The position numbers and the translations under genes were made by a program. This document shows positions 58,956-64,000 of a stretch of 64,000 nucleotides of DNA, in pieces; position 1 is the first letter of the stretch; the number at the start of each line of letters is the position of its first letter. The notes under the pieces are model-generated. The model worked only from the letters and a program-made list of their open reading frames with translations, made no database searches and had not been told where the DNA came from. The stretch covers positions 22,565,681-22,629,680 of the forward strand of contig OU612071.1 of NCBI GenBank assembly GCA_914767715.1. Direction: 5' to 3'. Source of the DNA: Membranipora membranacea (Eukaryota > Bryozoa > Gymnolaemata > Cheilostomatida > Membraniporidae).

Positions 58956-59635
58956 CTGTCTATTCATATAGGTACAAAATTGTCAATGTCAATACACACA
59001 TCATCCTATGTTTCTCATTTACGTAATATTAAGAATGAGTGAAATAGGCCAGGTATTATGCAGCATTTGGGTGAAACCGGGCTGGTGTGACCGTATACTG
59101 TGATACCGCCCTGCACGACGATTTTAACATAAATAGAGAGTGAAGTGGAATTTCTTTTTATGCATAGGTAGTAAATTGTTTTCAACACGATGTGCAAATT
59201 ATGAGAAAAGTTCTGACCGCAAGGCATATTATTCATGGCCGCTTAGGGCCTCGTGCGCAGGTACCGACTTTGGTTTTCACTCAATAGCACTCCGTCAATG
59301 AAAAGGTAGCCCTCAAACAAGACTTCAGAAAACTTCACTTACTGAGTTGCAATCAAACTCATGGTATCTTGTGTCGACTTACGAAAGTTGATGACATAAA
59401 TCCTTCCTCTATATTAATTATAGTCTGACACCAGTGCTGTAGTAGGAGTTAGCCACATTGCACTCTGCATCAATGACCATCTGCATGTCTCTAGACTTGA
59501 TGTTACTATTGTAGAACTATGTTTCCTGCAAACTCCCAACAGATTCCCTATGAAAAAAGGATTGCAGATTTTAGCTGATTTGATATATGAGGCACACTTA
59601 AAAAAAAATTAACCTCACAAACAATAATGCATCAC

Positions 59636-59652
59636 TCTCTCTCTCTCTCTCT
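59636..59652. repeat. (CT)n microsatellite
   Basis: Short uninterrupted CT tract. Confidence 0.85.
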
Positions 59653-59772
59653 GAAATGGACCCTCTTCACTTTCAACTCCCGATGCGGACACTCATGCAT
59701 GCAAAGAGTAAAATAACAAGATGTACAGTTTTTGATGGTTCATGAATGAATGATCAGGAACACGGAGCGTAC

Positions 59773-59960
59773 CGGTAGTTATGTTATACAGTATTACACT
59801 ATCTTTGCCCTTATCAGCTACCATTAAAAGGTTAGGGATTGAGGGATTAATCTCAATAACTCCTCCGATGTCACGTAAACTCGGCTCCTGATTAGTGTCA
59901 TAGCTATGAATCGCCCCTGTATCATAGAACTGATGTATCTCAGCTGTGTATGGCTTTAGT
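59773..59960 (-). CDS. Propeller-like exon, gene K
   Basis: Acceptor attctattttcag and donor gtacgc, 188 nt, fully open. It reads YTAEIHQFYDTGAIHSYDTN, SLRDIGGVIEINPSIPNLLM, VADKGKDSVILYNITTG. The last part (..LLMVAD...DSVILYN..TG) has the strand-turn-strand pattern of NHL/YWTD-type beta-propeller blades. With an EGF exon about 2 kb downstream on the same strand, an extracellular propeller-EGF protein is plausible. Not proven. Confidence 0.6.
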
Positions 59961-61603
59961 CTGAAAATAGAATGTTTTTACATGATGATTGGTTAGTCAG
60001 TTCAATTTTTTCTGCAATAAGAAACAAAGTAGACCACCACCCTTGTTCTTCTTTGTAGGTCTATCCATCCTTACACTCTGATAACAACTTAAATGAAACT
60101 GATGACTTGGCTTTTTCACTTTAAGGAAAGTTTCAGACAGACAGAAAACTTTTTGTGTAGCCACAATGTAATATTCTTCATCATTTGAAATACTCAAAAT
60201 GTATTACTATTTCCATCATAAGAAATTTCTCTCTATATCTTTGGCAGTTGGAAAGTCTCATAATTTTAATTTTTAATGTATTGATATGATATTCATTTAC
60301 GCTTTCATTGTTTTCATGAGTAACAGATTCCTAACTCTCTGTGGTATCATTCTTAGCATAGCTGTATATTTTGAACAGGCTAGGCCTACATTTTAACAAG
60401 AAAATGAAAATTTAACACCATTCTTTATGCCACCTTATCAATCTTTTGTTTACCATTTTTATGTGCAGTTCATCGAACCAATTTCCACTATATGCTATTT
60501 TAGGGTCCAATCAAATCACAATAAAATTTGTAGTCATGAGCTCCAACAGAAACCACTATGCCATCTTCATTGTCATGAGTTCTAGTCCCACTGCCCCACA
60601 CTAACAACAGGGACTGTATACTGGGATCGAAACGTTGCGCAATGTAAATCTTTCACTAGATGCTCTTAGCTGTGTAAGCTTTTTAGGGAATTCTTTTTTG
60701 TTTGAGAGATTGAATTTATGAGAAAGATAAATATGAGACATAATGTGCAGAGCGACCATTTATCATGGCCATGACCAACCAGCCCAGTGGCCAGAAAATC
60801 TCTGCAATAATCTCATTATCCACAACACAATAATATTTGACACGAAAACCCTGATTAATTGCAGAAGGCAATACAACTGATTTAAAAAAGATTGGGTTAT
60901 GCCTCGGTGTCCTTAGATAGGTTAATGTACAACCTGGATTGATGTGATACTTTCTTTATAGGCATGAAGAGCATGATTGCTCAACCACAGTTACTTTCTC
61001 AATCGAGGCCTCCAGAAGCTAGTTTCTCGGCATCTGATCTTCTCGAACATCTGAGGGGACAAGAAATATTCTGGTGTCTGCTATTGCCTTCATAAGAGGG
61101 CAGTGGTATACTGACAAATAATCCTTGAATTATGCTGAATATCCCATGTTAGGCAGTTTGTAATTAGTCTGTTGAAGATAGAATCTGTGCTCATTCATAG
61201 TTTCCCTGACATTCAATATCCTCCAGCAGTGAACTGTATACTATATCTTATCATTCTAAAGATAGAAGAAATTAATAAAGGCAATTAGCAACAAGCCACA
61301 AAACATCCACCTAACCATCTCCACCTCCATCTAACTAGGTGAGGTGACTCAATGTAAGCTAGCTGGATATACCGCCTAGCTGTGGTGGGAGTCTATATAA
61401 AGTAATTTTGGTGAGTACATTTGCTTGAAATAGCAAATCCCCTACCAATAGTGCAATCCTCTAGGGTATAAAGTTTATCAAACACATATTTTCGATGGAA
61501 CACAAGACGCCATCGGATTAGCTTTTTTTGGTTTTGCCCGGTTGTTTTTGTCATTCCCAGTCGTTATTCAATAAGTTTTAGTGTTGATGGTAGGGAGGCT
61601 TAC

Positions 61604-61653
61604 ATTGAGAATAAATGAGGCTTGCATGAGGCTCTCATCATCAGAATCACTTG
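61604..61653 (-). CDS. Candidate small exon
   Basis: 50 nt between acceptor gtagttctgag and donor gtaagc, reading SDSDDESLMQASFILN. Could precede the exon at 59773 in gene K. Weak. Confidence 0.3.
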
Positions 61654-62129
61654 CTCAGAACTACTTGGTTATTCACTTAGAAACATTCAGTTCCATATCG
61701 CTCACTCAGGATACAAAGCCTACAGCTCCATCTAGCAGTGAGTGGTTTGTGAACGGGAACACACCTCTTCATTTCACTCAGATAGCATTTTTGGCTATTT
61801 ATTTGTAATTGGCACACACCTGACCCGTCATTGGGGTGGTTGATGTACTTGAAATTGTCAACATCCTTTATTGCTATTCAACGATATGTTATCAACATGA
61901 TCAACAACGTTCACGATATTCTATTCAATTTCCTTTCTGGTTTTTCTGTGTTGCTATTTTTTTCTGGCACTGAGTGCATAATATCTCCAATAAGGCGACT
62001 TTGGTTGCCAATAGAAGTATTTATTTATACATTGAAATGGTACTTACTCTACTGGCAATTCGACGGGAGCATAGTTGCTCTACTGCAGGAACATTCTCAA
62101 TCTCAGCAAGTTGTTGTTTATTTACTAGC

Positions 62130-62234
62130 CTATATCTCATCAGTCATTGCATCAAGCAAATCCTCAAATTCTATCCTGACGTCTGGTTTCCTGCCTTGCA
62201 GTTGAGGACTGAACGAGCCCTCCGTCTCATTTGC
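62130..62234 (-). CDS. Candidate terminal exon, gene L
   Basis: Acceptor gtatacctcag opens a phase 0 frame: ANETEGSFSPQLQGRKPDVR then IEFEDLLDAMTDEI and a TAG. A clean acidic C-terminus. It would be the 3' end of a gene whose earlier exons may lie at 63.1-63.2 kb or beyond the window. Confidence 0.45.
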   Translation of the reverse strand, partial: ANETEGSFSPQLQGRKPDVRIEFEDLLDAMTDEI

Positions 62235-63079
62235 CTGAGGTATACTGATATGTATGTCTTGCATTTTGTTGAAATTGTGACAATAGGCTGCTTGCAAATA
62301 ATAAATCCAGAAATATTGTGCTCCCACACATTCCAGTGGGCAGTATCAGCTTCAGCAATTACACTACATTACACAACACTAATTAGGCTACATGTAACTA
62401 CTGCAGTTATTTGCAAAGAAGGGTTATAGAGTGACATCCAATTATTAACCCAGTTACCATTTGCTGAGTAAACCCAGACAGGTCACAAAGTCAATAATAC
62501 TCTGTTTAATATTCAGCATATATTTCATATGGAGTCTATGAGCTTCAACCGTCCTGTGCTGTATCAGTTTGATATGCTTGACCGATTTCAATGGCAGGTC
62601 TGTCTTATAAGTCTGCTAGCAGGCGCTTATATTGAATTATAATGTAATACGTTTTCCTGGTGTAGCTTGCAATAAAATGAATTTTTTTTAGAAAAACATT
62701 GTGATCCTTGTTCGGCTTTTTCTAACGAGTAGATCGGTATAAATAGAAAAAAACAAGGTAAGAGAAATAGAGAGGGGGGTGAATGTTTTTTGCTAGATGA
62801 TAATATATACAAAAATGCAGGAGAGGCAGATAGGAAAATTGTACACAACGTGGGGGAGATAAGCCGTAACTCATAAATTACCTTCATAAAAAAACCAGCA
62901 GAGCTAGGATAATTGTACTATCTAAATTGATTGTTACTTGTTGGATTGGTATGTATCGTGAAAGACATTCCACATTCTTATCAATCTAGAAATCAATGGC
63001 CATTGACAAATCTTCTTTCATACAAAAATTTACTCAGTTACTATGCTTTCATCTGATGGTTATTTATCTAAAACTTACA

Positions 63080-63110
63080 CAATGGCTGGTCCGAAACGAC
63101 ATATAGTAGC
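63080..63110 (-). CDS. Candidate 31-nt exon, strand uncertain
   Basis: On the - strand, acceptor ccacttaccag and donor gtaagt enclose LLYVVSDQPL. On the + strand the same DNA reads MAGPKRHIVAG from an ATG at 63083 to a donor gtaagt at 63114. Minus-strand phase agrees with the exon at 63174. Confidence 0.35.
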
Positions 63111-63173
63111 TGGTAAGTGGCAGGCCATATGAAAATTTGGTGGACAGTCATTGTGTGTTCTGACATATCTTAC

Positions 63174-63228
63174 TAGAGAAAGCTGAAGTAGTCCAGCTGC
63201 TCTGCAAATGTCCGTTTCTGTGATTAAT
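63174..63228 (-). CDS. Candidate exon, gene L
   Basis: Acceptor atctttaacag and donor gtaaga, 55 nt, reading LITETDICRAAGLLQLSL. It ends in phase 0, matching the 31-nt candidate exon. Not recognised. Confidence 0.4.
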
Positions 63229-64000
63229 CTGTTAAAGATAAAATTTAACATCTATGAATTCAACACCACTCCATTCATCGAAAATAAAATCTACTGACAT
63301 TCCCTGTACCGCATGGCTTGGATGCCATTTCAATTTCAGCCGCAGAAAGTCGCAACGTGATAGAGCTGACATTCTTTCTGTGACATGGAAAGAAAATGCA
63401 AAATGATACCCCGTATCTACCGTTGATCAGCTAATCACCTAAATCCCTCCATCAATACCTTTAGATACACTTGCACCAAAAATTGCTATATAGTTCCAAA
63501 TGATGAAGCATTGAAAATATAATGGTCGTACAAATTGGCAATGATCGAGATGGAACTCCATGCCTATGCTTGATATCCCAAACGATGATTTATCGAATTA
63601 AACTGGAAAAATGCTAGCTTACATCATCATGGAATTAATTGCCGTTATGCACCTTGGTATAACATGTGGAGATGATAATCTCTTTCTTTCTCCCCCTGAA
63701 GGCCCAGTTAGTGGTTTTTCTAAGTCTATGCTGAGAAATAAGAAGCTGAATTGGTGCACACTGGTAGCCTGGGATTCAGTCCAACAATGAGGCCTTGTTG
63801 TAACAGCCATCACCTGTCATGTACCAGGTCCTGACAGTGACCATTCTGGCTGTCACTGGAAATGCCATATAATAATCATTTCTTATTCACTTCCAGTGGC
63901 AGAAATAATGACATTTTAATAGACATTTATTGCAATAACGACGACCAAATAATGGGCTGTGTCCTGGTGTGTGAGATTACGCTTTGCCATCTCGATGAGT
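63229..64000. other. Nothing recognised to the window edge
   Basis: Short open frames only. None has splice or motif support. Confidence 0.4.

Noticed and set aside
61831-62429. Overlapping + strand ORFs of 124 and 151 codons
   Set aside because: Two frames overlap each other and oppose a better-supported - strand terminal exon. Composition is that of AT-rich non-coding DNA.

Overview
This window looks like nuclear DNA from an animal, most likely a marine invertebrate. It is AT-rich by eye and has no long intact genes. Coding sequence occurs as short GT-AG exons (15 to about 380 nt) separated by kilobase introns. The mobile elements are of animal type: CR1/L2-like non-LTR reverse transcriptases, a DUF4780-like gag fragment, Mutator-like (MULE) transposase fragments, a hAT-type MITE and many inverted repeats. 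I cannot name the species.

Layout. 1-3.4 kb: three candidate exons on the + strand. 3.9-8.1 kb: two copies of a 1 kb repeat around - strand exons. 8.3-16.7 kb: - strand exons, including the 3' end of a gene whose protein has a transmembrane segment near its C-terminus (12.0-13.8 kb), and a striking palindrome cluster at 14.7 kb. 18.3-25 kb: a gag-like ORF, a hAT MITE that contains a tRNA-like sequence, more exons, and degenerate segmental copies of the 10-11 kb region. 26.5-33.8 kb: a MULE transposase gene split by a 5,389-bp element. That element has 88-bp perfect terminal inverted repeats and a 9-bp target duplication, and it carries a decayed RecQ-like helicase. 34.2 kb: a SAP-like ORF divergent from the MULE. 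37.8-42.5 kb: a multi-exon zinc-knuckle gene on the - strand, one exon of which appears interrupted by a CR1-like retrotransposon. 43.3-44.3 kb: degenerate tandem repeats. 45.2-46.8 kb: four exons with matching phases. 47.8 kb: a 32-bp tandem repeat. 48.8-50.1 kb: a MULE fragment joined to an RT fragment. 50.7-54.7 kb: a decayed transposon-like gene ending in a PHD-type zinc finger. 57-64 kb: scattered exons, including an EGF-like module and a possible 15-nt microexon.

How the parts relate. Host exons can be chained only where splice phase agrees (16.4 to 15.5 kb, 13.8 to 12.0 kb, 46.8 to 45.2 kb, 39.5 to 38.7 kb). Links across larger gaps are open. Most transposon ORFs carry single-base frameshifts, and so do some exons that otherwise look like host exons, so either decay or residual assembly indels must be considered. 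The best candidate for something new is the nested system at 26.5-33.8 kb. A helicase-bearing TIR element looks recently moved as a passenger, and a 73-bp palindromic relative of its termini sits inside it next to a paralogous empty site.
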